Below the pieces are notes generated by a model. It had not been told where the DNA came from. It saw only the letters and a program-made list of their open reading frames with translations, and did not search any database. From Lentibacillus sp. Marseille-P4043 (GTDB lineage Bacteria > Bacillota > Bacilli > Bacillales > Amphibacillaceae): 64,000 nucleotides of DNA. A program made the translations under genes and the position numbers. Shown here piece by piece: positions 17,518 to 26,646 of the stretch. Each line of letters begins with the position of its first letter. Position 1 is the first letter of the stretch. The stretch spans positions 948,245-1,012,244 of the forward strand of contig NZ_LT984884.1 of assembly GCF_900258515.1 (NCBI RefSeq), given 5' to 3'.

Positions 17518-18798
17518 ATGAATCCTGTTCAACTATACCGGCAAAAACTACGAACAAAAGAGGAAGCAATCACATTTATTCGGCCCGGAGTAGATATTAT
17601 TACCCCAATACTTGCTGGGGAACCATATGCATTGATGAAACAATTGGAAACCTACGCAGGCCTGGATGGAAACCGTCTTTTTCAAATGTTTACCACACGT
17701 GAAGTGCTAGATATAGATCCAGAGAAATTGAAAATCATTAGCATGTTTATGGGGACGACGGAGCGAAAAGCATTTAAGGAAGGGAAAATAGATCTATTAC
17801 CAAACCACTTTTCTGATATACCGAAGATTTTGAAACAAACTGCTAAGGACCCAGTTGTAATGGCAGTTGTCTCGCCAATGGATGAAGACGGTTATTTTTC
17901 ACTAGGAACAAATAGTGATCATGTAGCAGCGATGATTTCAACTGCGAGTACCGTGTTACTAGAGGTTAATGAATACATGCCTCGTACATTTGGGGAAAAT
18001 CAAGTACATGTTTCAGATGTAACCGCTTTAGTTGAGAATCACCAACCTATACCAGAGGCGCCGTCCGCTAAAGAATCAGAAAAGGATAAGCTAATTGGTG
18101 AATATGTCGCGAGTTTGATCAAGGATGGTGATACACTTCAGATTGGTTATGGATCCATTCCAAATGCAATCATCGATAATTTGAAGGACCATCGAAACTT
18201 AAGCATTCATACAGAAATGATACCTGAGAAAATTATTGAATTATATCGTAGTGGGGCAGTGACCAATGAAAATAACCCGTTCCAAAAGGGGAAAATAACG
18301 GCAACATTTGCATACGGATCGCGGGCGCTTTACGACTTTCTTCATGAAAATCAAGATGTGTATATGATGCCAGTGAACAAGACGAATCATATTAGTTGCT
18401 TGCAATCTGTTAAAAATCTAGTAACGGTAAATGCAGGAGTGGAAGTAGATTTCTTGGGTCAAGCAAACTCGGAAATGGTTGGCGATACGTATTGGTCATC
18501 CACAGGTGGCCAATCAGATTTCCAATTAGCCTCCCATATTTCAGAAGGCGGCCGGGGTGTACTTTGTCTGCACTCTACCGCAAAAGGGGATACGATTTCT
18601 AAAATAGTACCGACGCTAAACCCAGGTACACCTGTATCTACTTCGAAAAATGACATTGATTATTTGGTAACAGAGTATGGAATTGCAAGATTACGTGGTA
18701 AAACAATAAGAGAGCGGACGAAAGCACTTATTGAAATCGCCCATCCAACGTTTAAAGAAGAACTTACATTTGAAGCTAAAAAAATGGGATACCTTTAA
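17518..18798 (+). CDS. Acetyl-CoA hydrolase/transferase family protein (CoA transferase)
   Basis: 426 residues, the normal length for the acetyl-CoA hydrolase/4-hydroxybutyrate CoA-transferase family (class I). Characteristic strings: LQIGYGSIPNAI (about 204), the glutamate-containing HTEMIPE (about 239), ATFAYGSRALYDF, VNAGVEVDFLGQANSE, STGGQSDFQLASH and YLVTEYGIARLRGKTIRER near the end. These enzymes move CoA between acyl groups through a glutamyl-CoA intermediate; members use acetate, propionate, succinate or 4-hydroxybutyrate. Substrate is not decidable here. It is monocistronic; AAGGGGGC precedes the ATG. Confidence 0.9.
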   Translation: MNPVQLYRQKLRTKEEAITFIRPGVDIITPILAGEPYALMKQLETYAGLDGNRLFQMFTTREVLDIDPEKLKIISMFMGTTERKAFKEGKIDLLPNHFSDIPKILKQTAKDPVVMAVVSPMDEDGYFSLGTNSDHVAAMISTASTVLLEVNEYMPRTFGENQVHVSDVTALVENHQPIPEAPSAKESEKDKLIGEYVASLIKDGDTLQIGYGSIPNAIIDNLKDHRNLSIHTEMIPEKIIELYRSGAVTNENNPFQKGKITATFAYGSRALYDFLHENQDVYMMPVNKTNHISCLQSVKNLVTVNAGVEVDFLGQANSEMVGDTYWSSTGGQSDFQLASHISEGGRGVLCLHSTAKGDTISKIVPTLNPGTPVSTSKNDIDYLVTEYGIARLRGKTIRERTKALIEIAHPTFKEELTFEAKKMGYL

Positions 18799-18836
18799 GT
18801 TACACGGGAGCAGGATTTCCGCTCCCATAGCCATTA

Positions 18837-18880
18837 AGCTAACAAAAGCAAGAGAACAATTTATTCTGCTTTTGTTAGCT
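18837..18880 (+). terminator. Hairpin after the CoA-transferase gene
   Basis: AGCTAACAAAAGCA pairs with TGCTTTTGTTAGCT. A smaller stem GGGAGC/GCTCCC lies just before it at 18806-18826. The T run is weak, but no other terminator is seen. Confidence 0.6.
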
Positions 18881-18935
18881 GCTTAACTGAACAATGGAAT
18901 ATGATAGAAAAATAAAGGGACGTTAACTGAGGGAA

Positions 18936-18969
18936 GAAAAAATATCTCCCAATCATTTAGAATGGGAGA
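18936..18969 (-). terminator. Intrinsic terminator of the acyl-ACP thioesterase gene
   Basis: TCTCCCA/TGGGAGA stem (18945-18969) followed on the minus strand by ATATTTTTTC. Confidence 0.8.
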
Positions 18970-18975
18970 CAATTG

Positions 18976-19737
18976 CTAGCTGTTCTGTTTAATGTTGACT
19001 AATGATTTAAATGCCACATGATCATTTGTTTGATTAACGCCCTCAATGTATATAAAATTCTCATCTAATTTGGAAATATCTTTATAAAGTGTAATGGAAT
19101 CTCCAGGCAAGGCCTCGTGATTAAAACTAAGGTCAATTGTATGGATGGCATGGCTTTTATGATCATCTATGGGGAAGCAATCCATGATGTAATCAACATA
19201 CTTAGAATTATTCAAATGTCCATTAAAGTCGATATCGCTGTATCCGATTACTTTATTATATACTTCCTCTAACGTACCAAAGTCTTTTAATTTCTCTAGT
19301 TTTCCTTCAATCGCTCGTTCCGTTATATTTTCTGGATAGCGAATGCCGATTGTTTTACTTCGTTTTATTTTTCTCTCATGCAAGTCCATGATTACCCATT
19401 TGGAAACAGCTTTTATGATTATGTTTCCGTTTTCATCTTTAACAAGATAATCCCGATCAAAGTCAGCCTTACCTGGTTCAAGTGGCCAAGTTTCGATCGT
19501 AATTTCTTCATCCCAAATCGGGTTTCGTATGATATTAACGCGGATTCGGGTTAATACCCAGGCAACGCCGAACTCCTTCTCCAGTTTTTCTATTCCAAAA
19601 CCAATTTCTTCGGAAGCTAGGCTAGCAATATCTTGGAAGTAGCTGAACAAAGTGCTTAACTTTAGACTTTTTGTGAAATCAACATCTCTAAGATCAATAT
19701 GGTATTTTCTTTTAAAAACGGATGATACAGACGCCAT
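18976..19737 (-). CDS. Acyl-ACP thioesterase (FatA/FatB-like double hotdog)
   Basis: 253 residues matching the bacterial acyl-ACP thioesterase family (PF01643): N-terminal hotdog with YHIDLRDVDFTKSLKLSTLFS and WVLTRIRVNIIRNPIWDEEI, then a second hotdog containing VIGYSDIDFNGHLNNSKYVDYIMD (about residue 165), whose Asp/Asn/His residues are the catalytic type. It releases free fatty acids from acyl-ACP, a possible way to adjust lipid chain composition. AAGGAG lies 8 bases before ATG 19737, better than the ATG at 19743. It stands alone with its own terminator. Confidence 0.88.
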   Translation of the reverse strand: MASVSSVFKRKYHIDLRDVDFTKSLKLSTLFSYFQDIASLASEEIGFGIEKLEKEFGVAWVLTRIRVNIIRNPIWDEEITIETWPLEPGKADFDRDYLVKDENGNIIIKAVSKWVIMDLHERKIKRSKTIGIRYPENITERAIEGKLEKLKDFGTLEEVYNKVIGYSDIDFNGHLNNSKYVDYIMDCFPIDDHKSHAIHTIDLSFNHEALPGDSITLYKDISKLDENFIYIEGVNQTNDHVAFKSLVNIKQNS

Positions 19738-19914
19738 TTCCATTACTCCTTTGTATTCGTATCATCTAAATTGTACCATACATGTCGAACGAGCATTGAA
19801 TACAGTTCAAAGTTCCACTAAAATGCATGAAATACGATCTGATTTGCGTAAAATATGATTTAAATAAGAGCAAATACAATCAAAATCACTATATTTCATC
19901 TTAGATTTGTCTTG

Positions 19915-21333
19915 TTATTCTGTATATGGCAGTGTCACCTCTACCGTTGTTCCTTCTTTGCTGCTGTTAAATTGCAGTTTGCCGTTATGACTGTCGATAA
20001 TTTGTCTGGAGATCATTAGTCCTAATCCTGTGCCTTTGTCTTTAGTTGTTAAGAACGGTTCCCCAACCCGACCTAGTAAATGTTCTGGGATTCCATGTCC
20101 TTGATCAATAATGCGAATAATAATTGTTTTGTGGTTTCCCCTTTTTGCTTCAATATGTATTTCACCACCATCAGGCATGGCCTCAACGGCATTTTTTACA
20201 AAGTTAATGAATACTTGTTTGAGCTGGTTCTCATCACAAAAAATTTTGGGTAAATCTGATTCAATATTTTCGGTAATGATGATGTTGTTCAAATTTGGCA
20301 AAGCTTTGGACAATGTCATGACATGATTTAATATAACTGCAATCTTTTTTTGCTCGAACTTAACTGTTTGCGGTTTTGCAAGAATTAATAGTTCGCTTAA
20401 TATAGTCTCTATCCGATTCATTTCCTGAGAAATAACATTAAAATATGTTTTTTTGTCCGGTAAGTCATTTTCAATTATTTGCAGAAACCCTTTAATGGCA
20501 GTTAATGGGTTTTTAATTTCATGGGCAATTCCCGCTGCTAATTGCCCAGCTACGGTAAGTTTTTCTGTATTAATCATCAGTTCTTGTGTCCGCTTACGTT
20601 CGGTTATGTCTTCTATAATAGCGTGTACTGCTTGTTTTTCTTGATAAACTGTTGGAATTGTCTTTAATTCAATATCGACTTTTTCTCCTCCATAACGGAT
20701 AACTTTTCCTTCTAAAGGACCAACTGCCTCTGTGAAAACGTGCTTGTCAATTAGTTTTTCTTTGGTTTCCCGATCAATAAAATTAAACACATTTTCTCCA
20801 ATTACCTCATCTTTATGTTCGGCTCCAATAAGCTGAACTCCAGCTTCATTGATAAACAAACATTTTTGATTTCTTAGGATAAGTACTGCATCCGGCGTCT
20901 CATCAATAATCTGTTTGTATCTTTTTTCCCCATCGAGAAGTTTTTTTTGTGCATGTTTTTGATCGGTAATATCAAAAAGCTGACATACAAAATATAACGG
21001 TTGGCCTTGATCATTTTTGGCCAAGGTAATACTTAATGAAGCCCAAATTTCGGAATGATCCTTATGAATAAAGCGTTTTTCTGTTTGAACAGAGTCAGTC
21101 TTTCCGTTTAATAATGATGCCGTTTCGTTCCAAAGACTCTCCAAATCCTCAGGGTGAACAAAATGTCGAGACGGCAAGCTTAACAACTCATCTTCCTCAT
21201 AACCAAGACATGCACCTAACGAATGATTTACTTTAATGATACTACCATCTAGTTTTACCAATCCTTTCCCAATAGCTGCGTAATCAAACGCATGTTTTAA
21301 TAAATATGGATTTTTTAGTTTATGAAGTTTCAT
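19915..21333 (-). CDS. PAS-domain sensor histidine kinase, sporulation-kinase type
   Basis: 472 residues without membrane segments. Two PAS domains (about 12-125 and 137-245, the first followed by a PAC-like FDITDQKHAQKK) precede a HisKA domain with phospho-acceptor His271 in AAGIAHEIKNPLTAIKGFLQ and an HATPase domain with NFVKNAVEAMPDGG, DQGHGIP and GTGLGL. This domain order and the H-box closely resemble the KinA/KinE kinases that feed phosphate into the Spo0F-Spo0B-Spo0A relay. No response regulator is adjacent, as expected for that group. AGGGGGAG precedes the ATG. Calling it KinE specifically would need a tree. Confidence 0.85.
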   Translation of the reverse strand: MKLHKLKNPYLLKHAFDYAAIGKGLVKLDGSIIKVNHSLGACLGYEEDELLSLPSRHFVHPEDLESLWNETASLLNGKTDSVQTEKRFIHKDHSEIWASLSITLAKNDQGQPLYFVCQLFDITDQKHAQKKLLDGEKRYKQIIDETPDAVLILRNQKCLFINEAGVQLIGAEHKDEVIGENVFNFIDRETKEKLIDKHVFTEAVGPLEGKVIRYGGEKVDIELKTIPTVYQEKQAVHAIIEDITERKRTQELMINTEKLTVAGQLAAGIAHEIKNPLTAIKGFLQIIENDLPDKKTYFNVISQEMNRIETILSELLILAKPQTVKFEQKKIAVILNHVMTLSKALPNLNNIIITENIESDLPKIFCDENQLKQVFINFVKNAVEAMPDGGEIHIEAKRGNHKTIIIRIIDQGHGIPEHLLGRVGEPFLTTKDKGTGLGLMISRQIIDSHNGKLQFNSSKEGTTVEVTLPYTE

Positions 21334-21441
21334 ATACTCCCCCTATGTTTTGGAACAAAGGAACTCAGAATCCGTCTTAGTTCAGACTATATCCACCCCA
21401 ATGACCTTGGGTGCTGAACCCTCTGTTCTGAAAAATAAAAA

Positions 21442-21476
21442 AGCCAAATAAGAAGCCCTTTGCTTCTTATTTGGCT
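21442..21476 (-). terminator. Intrinsic terminator of the DUF2294 gene
   Basis: AGCCAAATAAGAAGC and GCTTCTTATTTGGCT pair perfectly; on the minus strand the stem runs into TTTTTATTTTT. Confidence 0.9.
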
Positions 21477-21513
21477 CATGTCTAACTCAATTGTTTAGCT
21501 CATTTCCGCCAGA

Positions 21514-22209
21514 TTATGTAGGTGGCTTCGTAATAAAAACGATAGCGCTCTTATTTTTATCAAAATCCCAGTCAACAAATATATCAATAACACTTGTATC
21601 CAGGATTGACTCAAAATGGTTATTATTATGAAGATACGTCTTTTCCAATGTTCTTTTAGTTATCCGCAGTATTTCCGCGTAACCCTGTCTAATTAATTCC
21701 TTTTCAATGTTGACCAAAATGTCATTCCGAAAGAGTAACAGTGTTCTTGGATTAAGTCGATGAGAATAGATTTCTGCAGGTGCTTTTTCAACTTGTTTGC
21801 TGAGACGCATGATTTCCTGATGAACTTGTTCTTTTCCTTCATAGCTTTCTGACAGCCAAAGGTTCTCCGTATCCAAATCTGCCCCGATACCGATAAATAT
21901 TCCTGATCGGTTATGCAGTCCCCAATCATAGTAAAATTCACTCATTTCCATTCCCGTAACAATCTTTATATAGGCTTTAATTTCAGGAATAAGCGTTTTC
22001 ATAAGTGAATCCCTTGTCTTCTGGAAAATTCCCACTTGGTCTTGATCAAGGAGAGCTTTTTCCATTGGCGACATGAAATTTCTTAGGTAAATGGTTACGA
22101 CCGACTTCTCAATGGTTACAAAAATTGATTCTGGACCTTTTCCGAAGCTATCCCTCAGCAATTTGCCAATATAGCTTGCCAGCTCTGTTTGTCGCTGATT
22201 ATCAGCCAT
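21514..22209 (-). CDS. DUF2294 domain protein (YbcI-like)
   Basis: 231 residues. It looks like two tandem DUF2294 units: GKLLRDSFGKGPESIFVTIEKSVVTIYLRNFMSP...EKALL in the first half and IYSHRLNPRTLLLFRNDILVNIEKELIRQG...RITKRTLEK in the second. The family is common near redox and sodium-transport genes in Firmicutes, and B. subtilis YbcI belongs to it, but its biochemical role is not established. It has its own terminator and lies just upstream of the histidine kinase on the same strand. Confidence 0.75.
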   Translation of the reverse strand: MADNQRQTELASYIGKLLRDSFGKGPESIFVTIEKSVVTIYLRNFMSPMEKALLDQDQVGIFQKTRDSLMKTLIPEIKAYIKIVTGMEMSEFYYDWGLHNRSGIFIGIGADLDTENLWLSESYEGKEQVHQEIMRLSKQVEKAPAEIYSHRLNPRTLLLFRNDILVNIEKELIRQGYAEILRITKRTLEKTYLHNNNHFESILDTSVIDIFVDWDFDKNKSAIVFITKPPT

Positions 22210-22433
22210 TTGTTCAAATCATTCCTTATTTTAGATAAAAGCATCATATCTTTTATCCTATTTTATATTCTAGAGTTAATTGGATAATTTTTCAAGGTGT
22301 AACTCCTAAAAGTATGTCACATTAGATCAATAAATATACAAAATTGGGTAACGAAGACTGTGGATTGTGATTTCTATAAATGAAAATAGGAAAAAAAGTC
22401 GGGTAAAATCGAAACGAGAACTTAAATGAATAA

Positions 22434-22458
22434 TACGGGCTTGAATTTCCAAGCCCGT
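22434..22458 (-). terminator. Hairpin downstream of the TetR gene
   Basis: ACGGGCTTG and CAAGCCCGT form a perfect stem 48 bases after the TetR stop on the minus strand. The T run is short. Confidence 0.55.
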
Positions 22459-22505
22459 TTAGAATTGCCCTGCTCTCCAACTACCATAGAAACAGTTAAA
22501 AATTT

Positions 22506-23090
22506 TTAGTCGTCCCTTTTTCCAACAATCCCATAAAAACACAATTTTGTAAGTTCTTCACTCAAGGGGAGTGCCTTTTTGTAAACTTCCTCTTTTGAAA
22601 GGTAATCATCAAACATCTGAATGAAGAATAAGATTGCTTCATTTGAAATGGTTGGATCGATATACCCCTGTTCCTTGCCTGTATTTAAAAACTCTGTTAG
22701 ACGGGATAAAGACTTTTCAATATATTTGTTAATGTACTGATTTTCGCTTGTATATGCCTTCATAAGATACTGATAAAAGTCTTCATGAATTTCATTTACT
22801 GCTTCTGTATTACGAAAAATGATCTGTTTAATTTTCTCTGAAAAAGAAAGGTCACTGTCAAGTAATTCTTCAGCCTTGGACCATTCCTTTTCTATATAGT
22901 AAACAATTACATCATCAGCTAATTTATGCTTGCTCTCGAAGTAGTTGTAGATCGTTACCTGTGAAACATTCGCTTCCTTGGCAATCTCCGCAATGGAAAC
23001 CTTCTGAATTCCGTATTTTTGAAATAAACGTAGTGCAGCATCTAGTATGTTGTTCTTTTTTTGTTCTCTGCGACGTTCAAAACCGTCCAT
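22506..23090 (-). CDS. TetR/AcrR family regulator, divergent from the first ABC exporter
   Basis: 194 residues. The N-terminal helix-turn-helix reads RRREQKKNNILDAALRLFQKYGIQKVSIAEIAKEANVSQVTIYNYFESKHKLA (given here only as its landmarks: AALRLFQKYG, IAKEANVSQ, TIYNYF), followed by an all-helical ligand domain. ATG 23090 has AGGTGA 6 bases before it; the longer frame to 23141 would place the start inside an AT-rich region. It faces the ABC pair at 23280-25795, which it most likely represses; imperfect inverted TTCATAATTA sequences lie at about 23147-23160 and 23210-23229 in the shared promoter region. Confidence 0.85.
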   Translation of the reverse strand: MDGFERRREQKKNNILDAALRLFQKYGIQKVSIAEIAKEANVSQVTIYNYFESKHKLADDVIVYYIEKEWSKAEELLDSDLSFSEKIKQIIFRNTEAVNEIHEDFYQYLMKAYTSENQYINKYIEKSLSRLTEFLNTGKEQGYIDPTISNEAILFFIQMFDDYLSKEEVYKKALPLSEELTKLCFYGIVGKRDD

Positions 23091-23279
23091 TTTGTTCACC
23101 TCATTCTTTAGTTTAATAAAAATTATGTAATAAAACAACAAAAATAATTCATAATTATATTGAAGGGAGATGTTGTTTTGTATATAATGAACTATACGGG
23201 TAAAAAAATTTCATAATTAATAATTATAATGCCAAAAGTGCCTTAAAATGATTTTTTATTAACATAAGGAGGGAACAAA

Positions 23280-24194
23280 ATGAGTGTATTACAGGTCAAC
23301 AATTTAACGAAAAGGTTTGGTAAGTTTACTGCTTTAGATGGCGTCAATTTAGAAATAAATAAAGGGGAAGTATTTGGCTTTATCGGTCCAAACGGCGCTG
23401 GAAAATCAACAACTATCCGGGTATTATTGGGGATTTTAAAAGCAACAGAGGGAGGCGCGAAAATTTTTGGCAAGGATGTATGGTCAGATGCAGTGGAGAT
23501 CCATAAACGTATTGCATATGTGCCAGGGGATGTTAATTTATGGCCTAATTTAACTGGTGGAGAGGTCATTGATTTATTTGTGAAATTGCGTGGCGTAAAT
23601 CATAAAACGAGACGAGAGGAACTGGTGAAACGATTTGACTTGGATCCATCAAAGAAATGCCGAACCTATTCAAAAGGTAATCGGCAGAAGGTTGCTCTAG
23701 TTGCTGCTTTTTCATCTGATGCGGATCTCTATATACTTGACGAACCAACATCCGGATTGGATCCGTTAATGGAGCAAGTTTTCCAACAGTGTGTCATGGA
23801 GGCAAAACAAGCAGGGAAAAGCGTCCTGTTATCGAGTCACATTTTATCGGAGGTAGAGAAATTATGTGACCGGGTTGGGATTATTCGACAGGGTAAAATG
23901 ATTGAAACCGGTTCTTTAAGCGAGTTGCGGCACTTAACGCGCATAAATCTGCTGATAGAAACAAAGAAACCAATTACAAATTTACATGAATTAAAAGGTG
24001 TTCATGAACTTGTAGAGAAAGATGGGAGAATGTCCTTCCAAGTAGATACCGAAGAATTGGATACTGTTATTAAACATGTAAGTTCGTTTGGTATTTTAAA
24101 ATTAGAAAGTACCCCACCGACATTGGAAGATTTATTCATGCGGCATTATGAGGAGAAAGGTCAAACGGGGACAGGTGCAGGGGGTAGATCGTAA
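23280..24194 (+). CDS. ABC transporter ATP-binding protein (drug-export type), system 1
   Basis: 304 residues. Walker A GPNGAGKST (about 38), Q-loop region ...YVPGDVNLWPNLTG, signature-like TYSKGNRQKVAL (SKGN in place of SGGQ), Walker B LYILDEPTSGLDP and the H-loop SSHILSEVEKL are all present, so it should hydrolyse ATP. The C-terminal ~85 residues form the DUF4162-like tail seen in antibiotic exporters. It overlaps the permease gene by one base (stop and start codons share bases), so the two are translationally coupled. The divergent TetR gene is the likely regulator. Exported compound unknown. Confidence 0.9.
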   Translation: MSVLQVNNLTKRFGKFTALDGVNLEINKGEVFGFIGPNGAGKSTTIRVLLGILKATEGGAKIFGKDVWSDAVEIHKRIAYVPGDVNLWPNLTGGEVIDLFVKLRGVNHKTRREELVKRFDLDPSKKCRTYSKGNRQKVALVAAFSSDADLYILDEPTSGLDPLMEQVFQQCVMEAKQAGKSVLLSSHILSEVEKLCDRVGIIRQGKMIETGSLSELRHLTRINLLIETKKPITNLHELKGVHELVEKDGRMSFQVDTEELDTVIKHVSSFGILKLESTPPTLEDLFMRHYEEKGQTGTGAGGRS

Positions 24195-25795
24195 TGGCTG
24201 GTACGTTTTATAAACGAAGTGGACGCCTTGCTCAATTAATTGTTAGGCGGGATCGGTTTCGTATTCCCATATGGTTAATTGGAATCTGCCTGTTTACTTT
24301 TATGGTACCAATATCCTTCAGTGAGTTATACGGCGCACAGCAAGATAGAGATGTCATGGCTGAAACAATGGAAAACCCTGCGATGACTGCTATGGTTGGA
24401 CCGGCCGATTTAAGTAACTATACCATTGGTGTGATGACAGCTCATCAGATGCTGCTTTTAACAGCTGTTGTGGTTGGGTTAATGTGTATTCTTCTTGTTG
24501 CACGCCATACAAGGGCCGATGAAGAGGAAGGACGTATTGAATTGATACGATCCTTACCAGTAGGGCGGTTATCCCATTTGAATGCAACGTTACTTGTTTA
24601 TACCATTGTCAATCTTCTTTTAGCACTCATCATTGGCATTGGATTATATGCACTAAACATAGAAAGTATGGATTTAGAGGGATCATTATTATATGGCGCA
24701 GCTTTAGGGATAACTGGTATCTTCTTTGTTGGCGTAACAGCGCTTTTGGCCCAAGTTTCGGAAAGTTCTCGTGGGACAATTGGCTTTTCAATTGCAGTTC
24801 TTCTCTTTGCTTATCTCGTTCGTGGGATTGGGGATGTTGGTAATGAAGCGTTAAGTTGGGTATCACCACTTGGTTGGATAACGAAAACGCAAACTTATGG
24901 TGAAAATAACTGGTGGCCAATTCTATTAATGGTTGGTGTATCTATTGTTCTATTTATAATTGCAAACTATTTAAATGCAATTCGAGATTTAGAGGCTGGC
25001 TTTTTACCATCAAAACCTGGTAGAAAGTTTGCTTCGGCATCTTTACAAAGTCCAATTGGTCTAGGGGCTAGATTACAGCGCACAGGTACGATTGCTTGGG
25101 CAATTGGAATGTTCATCATGGGGGTATCTTACGGTTCAGTGTTAGGGGATTTGGATACCTTTTTCGAAGGTAATGAATCGGTAATGGAGATACTAGCATC
25201 CGAGGAGGAATTCTCTTATACGGAACAGTTTGTGTCGATAATATTGATGGTAATGGCAATACTTGGTACGGTTCCACCACTAATGGCAATGAACAAACTG
25301 TACGGAGAGGAAAAGAAAGGACGTATGGAACACTTTTTAGGGAGGGCGGTTTCCCGCACACGGCTGATGGCAAGTTATCTAGTTATTTCTGTTGTTAATG
25401 GCTTTGTAATGTTGTCACTTGCTGCAGTGGGCATGTGGATAGCGGGTACCTCCGTAATGGAAGACGGCCTTGAATTTGGAACAATTTATGGAAACTCACT
25501 AGCGTATTATCCAGCGACACTTGTGATGATTAGTGTGGCCGTATTTTTAATTGGATATTTACCAAAGTTCACAAGTCTAATCTGGCTCTATATGCTTTAT
25601 TCTTTCTTCACTCTTTATTTAGGAGGAATGTTTCAACTTTCGGATTGGGTCGGCAAAATTTCTCCATTTGGACACATTCCAAGCCTTCCAGTAGATGACA
25701 TGTCATGGACGCCGATTGTGGTATTACCCCTTATAGCAGCCGTTATAACGACACTCGGGTTTATCGGATATAATAAAAGAGATATAGAAGGATGA
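24194..25795 (+). CDS. ABC transporter permease (tetronasin/polyketide exporter type), system 1
   Basis: 533 residues with about twelve hydrophobic helices in two halves, each starting with a large extracytoplasmic loop. The strings ARHTRADEEEGRIELIRSLPVGR (first half) and NKLYGEEKKGRMEHFLGRAVSRTRLMASY (second half) are the paired EExGRxE coupling helices typical of the TnrB2/'ABC transporter permease, tetronasin' group. This is a fused homodimer-like permease working with the ATPase just upstream. It should confer efflux of a hydrophobic antibiotic or lipid; substrate cannot be read from sequence. A REP element follows directly, with no other terminator. Confidence 0.85.
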   Translation: MAGTFYKRSGRLAQLIVRRDRFRIPIWLIGICLFTFMVPISFSELYGAQQDRDVMAETMENPAMTAMVGPADLSNYTIGVMTAHQMLLLTAVVVGLMCILLVARHTRADEEEGRIELIRSLPVGRLSHLNATLLVYTIVNLLLALIIGIGLYALNIESMDLEGSLLYGAALGITGIFFVGVTALLAQVSESSRGTIGFSIAVLLFAYLVRGIGDVGNEALSWVSPLGWITKTQTYGENNWWPILLMVGVSIVLFIIANYLNAIRDLEAGFLPSKPGRKFASASLQSPIGLGARLQRTGTIAWAIGMFIMGVSYGSVLGDLDTFFEGNESVMEILASEEEFSYTEQFVSIILMVMAILGTVPPLMAMNKLYGEEKKGRMEHFLGRAVSRTRLMASYLVISVVNGFVMLSLAAVGMWIAGTSVMEDGLEFGTIYGNSLAYYPATLVMISVAVFLIGYLPKFTSLIWLYMLYSFFTLYLGGMFQLSDWVGKISPFGHIPSLPVDDMSWTPIVVLPLIAAVITTLGFIGYNKRDIEG

Positions 25796-25802
25796 AGTTA
25801 TC

Positions 25803-25875
25803 GGGACATGGGGACAGGTTAGTTGTCCCGGTTATTGCTAAATATTCACGGCGGGAGAACAACTTGTCCCCATAC
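25803..25875. repeat. REP-like palindromic element 2
   Basis: Starts GGGACATGGGGACAGG then TTAGTTGTCCC, continues with a middle TTGCTAAATATTCACGGCGGG and closes ACTTGTCCCCAT in inverted orientation. The middle is shared in degenerate form with the element at 28321, so these are dispersed copies of one unit of about 75 bp. Confidence 0.75.
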
Positions 25876-25989
25876 TCAACTTACTATTCTGAAAATTAAT
25901 ATTGCAATGTTGTTTTTAAAATTGTATAATCATTATAAATCATTTGATATATATCAATTGTTCTATTTAATCGTACAGGGAGAGTTATT

Positions 25990-26598
25990 ATGGCACCGAA
26001 GAAAAAATTTTCTAAAGAAGATATCATTCATGCAGCATTTAACATAGCAAAGGTTGAAGGACTTGAGGCGATTACGATTAGGAGGGTTGCTAATGAGCTA
26101 GGAAGTTCCATAGCACCAATATATGTGAACTTTAGTGATGTTGATGAACTAATACAGGAGGTGGTAACGAAGACGAAGGAGATTTCAAGACAACTGTTAC
26201 AGGAGCAGAATTCTGGGGAGCCATTTCGTGATATTGGAATCGCTAGCCTTAGATTTGCAAAAGAGTATAGTGTGCTTTTTAGGGACTTAATTATGAAGAA
26301 AAATCCCCATATGGAGTATGAAACCAATGATATCGATATGGTAATGGTAATGGAGCAAATGGGAAAGGATCCAATGCTTGCCCGATTTTCTAATGAAGAA
26401 CTCAAGACTATTTTATTAAAAATGCAGATCTTTCAAATGGGTCTTTCTGTTATGGCGGCGAATGGATTACTTCCTAAAAATTTCAGTGATGAGATGATGA
26501 TTGAGACTCTAGATAGTGCAGCGGAGGATGTGATTGCTACAGCGCATTTTCGCAAAGACGGTATGTTGGATGAACTAAAACGAAAAATGAATTTATGA
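25990..26598 (+). CDS. TetR/AcrR family regulator of the second ABC exporter
   Basis: 202 residues. N-terminal HTH landmarks: IIHAAFNIAKVEGLEAITIR, VANELGSSIAPIYVNF; then a helical C-terminal ligand domain. Pro in the recognition region (APIYVNF) replaces the usual TLYRHF/TIYNYF. It lies 45 bases upstream of the ATPase gene on the same strand, so it probably autoregulates an operon with the ABC pair. AGGGAGAGTTATT precedes the ATG. Confidence 0.88.
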   Translation: MAPKKKFSKEDIIHAAFNIAKVEGLEAITIRRVANELGSSIAPIYVNFSDVDELIQEVVTKTKEISRQLLQEQNSGEPFRDIGIASLRFAKEYSVLFRDLIMKKNPHMEYETNDIDMVMVMEQMGKDPMLARFSNEELKTILLKMQIFQMGLSVMAANGLLPKNFSDEMMIETLDSAAEDVIATAHFRKDGMLDELKRKMNL

Positions 26599-26646
26599 AT
26601 AGCCTGCCATCGTTTGATTGGTAAATAAAATAGCTGGAGGTAAATG